A stretch of DNA of 64,000 nucleotides, from assembly GCF_000002995.4 (NCBI RefSeq), contig NW_025062477.1:10016649-10080648 (forward strand), given 5' to 3'. Position 1 is the stretch's first letter. Every line of letters begins with the position of its first letter. Below, piece after piece: positions 62,701 through 64,000 of the stretch. A program made the position numbers and the translations under genes. The notes beneath the pieces are model-generated. The model was not told the DNA's origin and searched no databases. It saw nothing but the letters and a program-made list of their open reading frames with translations. The DNA is from Brugia malayi (lineage: Eukaryota > Nematoda > Chromadorea > Rhabditida > Onchocercidae).

Positions 62701-64000
62701 TTGGTTAATCGAAGACCTCACTATTTTATTTTTCTGAGGAACAAAATTTGTTTTAAATTCAGTTTCACCATTTATTGTTCGAAATTACTTTGTGTTCTGG
62801 CAAATTATGAAACAAAAATATTGTCTATTAGTGGAATAGACTGCTCGACATAAATATCATCAAGCATTTCACTTTTAGGGCTATGAAATTAGCTGTTTCT
62901 ACATGGAAGCAGATAAAACGGTAACATATCCATTGACAGTATCAATGAAATCGTTGGAACCGTTCACAGAACTGGCAGAAATGCCACGATGTCATTACGA
63001 AGTAGTGGATCCGATTTCCATGGAACCATTGTCGGTAGTTTCTGTTGGCAGCAAATTGCTTCATAAATGGAAATGTGATTCCACTTCTACGAGTAAGATA
63101 TTTTCTGAGCACGTAAATTAATTAGCAACAGCTTATGTGCTGATAGGATAAGAATGATATTATTTCGGGAAGATTCAACTTCAATAAGGAATCCACGGTA
63201 AAGGTTAGGTATTGATTGTTTTTGTTCAAAAACAATCAATACCTAACTGATATGCTAACAATACACGATAATTAATTATCCAATTAAGCTAAACAGAGAA
63301 AACAAAGAAATAGATAAAAAGAAATGATTCTACGGATCAACTCGTTCGCATATTTCATACGATTGGCAATATTTTCAACACTCTCAAACTTCAAATTCGT
63401 CATTTTTTTTTTTGCTTCCGAAATTACTAATAGAACAATCCGCGTCTCGCCTTTTAATTTAAATCTAGCTTTCTTATTATATTCATTTCAATCAAAGTTA
63501 AATTTCTATTGCTACCACAAATTCAAATCTCAGACCTATGGTGTATGACAGTTCATTCATGCTTTGTTGAAGATGGATCTGGCACGCAATTTGTTATTCT
63601 CAATGAAGATGGGTAAGTTTTGCGTCCTCCACTTCAACATTTTGCTTTAAAATTTTTGTGTAAAAAGCATTTCATAAGTCTATGACGTCGGAATTAAAAT
63701 AACAGATGTACAGATAGGAGTTATAGTTATTTTGAAAATAGCTCTATAAATATTATGGTAATTTAATAGGAGTAGAGAAATTAAAGAAATAATTTCATTT
63801 TGCTAGACTGCATCTGCGATATTTGCCATAATCAAATTTCGTTTTAGATGCGCAATCGATCGATACCTGTTGGATAATCTAGAATATGGCCCGAATGAAT
63901 TAGAAGCGCAAAAAGAAGCACATGCTTTCAAATTTGCAGATAAAGTGGTAGTGAACTTCCAGTGCTCAGTCAGATTGGATATTCGGGATGGCGAGTGTCC
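56782..64000 (+). CDS. ZP-domain cuticlin-like protein (3' end outside window)
   Basis: Exons 56782-56902, 58712-58899, 62554-62631, 62879-63092, 63534-63612 and 63848 to beyond 64000 join in frame. Exon 1 encodes a signal peptide (STVATLSIPLLLLIQAIMHS). The rest is a ZP domain of the nematode cuticlin type: VECGEDTIEVVF, QGRIYVVGHSND, MISFHEEFITKVDR, SCFYMEADKT, LLHKWKCDS, LWCMTVHSCFVEDG, GCAIDRYLLDNLEYGPNE and AHAFKFADK, with the conserved cysteines in place. Cuticlins are secreted or membrane-anchored proteins that polymerise through the ZP domain into the insoluble layer and alae of the cuticle. Introns 1 and 2 are long (1.8 and 3.65 kb) for this window. The C-terminal part, including any furin site and transmembrane segment, is cut off by the window edge. 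Confidence 0.93.
57954..57996. repeat. Inverted repeat in cuticlin intron 1
   Basis: cttaaatatcttgat (57954-57968) pairs with atcaagatattttaag (57981-57996) with one bulged base around a 12-nt loop. Several cttgattta copies are present next to each other. Confidence 0.6.
61813..61837. repeat. Short perfect inverted repeat
   Basis: caatgaaataa and ttatttcattg flank a 3-nt loop, in cuticlin intron 2. Of uncertain meaning. Confidence 0.5.
63204..63247. repeat. Perfect 20-bp stem hairpin in cuticlin intron 4
   Basis: gttaggtattgattgttttt (63204-63223) is exactly reverse-complemented at 63228-63247 with a gttc loop. It would be a strong RNA hairpin if transcribed; its origin is unknown, possibly a tiny foldback repeat. 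Confidence 0.75.

Overview
The window is nuclear DNA from a nematode, most likely a filarial-type (spirurid) worm. The sequence is strongly AT-rich, genes have many short to medium GT-AG introns, several first exons carry a splice-acceptor-like 'ttttag'/'ttcag' just before the ATG (as expected for spliced-leader trans-splicing), and the last gene encodes a nematode-type ZP-domain cuticlin. No bacterial operon, CRISPR, viral or complete transposon content was seen. All genes were assembled by hand by joining reading frames across splice sites. Most single ORFs in the window are intron or shadow noise.

Layout. Positions 1-4146 hold no supported gene but contain a long inverted repeat (43-174) and a hairpin. 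On the + strand follow an SDF2-like MIR-domain ER protein (4147-5302) and translation factor eIF3 subunit H (6826-9014). The minus strand at about 9183-11297 carries unrecognised coding-like exons. A PDE1-type cyclic-nucleotide phosphodiesterase spans 16040-20750 (+). Three tandem atypical dual-specificity phosphatases of the DUSP14/18/21 type follow (24103-26244, 29063-30320, 34752-36506, all +). They share exon lengths of 105 and 201 nt but differ at the C-terminus.

The minus strand from 44990 down to 37876 encodes, in transcription order, MAF1 (RNA polymerase III repressor), archease (tRNA ligase cofactor) and a DDX18/Has1 DEAD-box helicase (ribosome biogenesis). The gaps are about 0.73 and 0.44 kb, so this looks like a polycistronic operon with a shared theme of tRNA/rRNA supply. 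Divergent from MAF1, a coiled-coil protein of roughly 1050 residues, which I do not recognise, runs from 45990 to 52046 (+). After about 4.7 kb without a supported gene, a secreted ZP-domain cuticlin-like gene starts at 56782 (+) and runs off the right edge.

The most interesting points are the MAF1-archease-DDX18 cluster, the DUSP array with C-terminal diversification (one copy with a predicted tail anchor, one with a duplicated alternative C-terminal module inside an intron), the orphan coiled-coil protein, a GC-AG intron in eIF3h, the unassigned minus-strand exons, and a GC-richer island at 34100-34620 with a LINE-like 3' tail.
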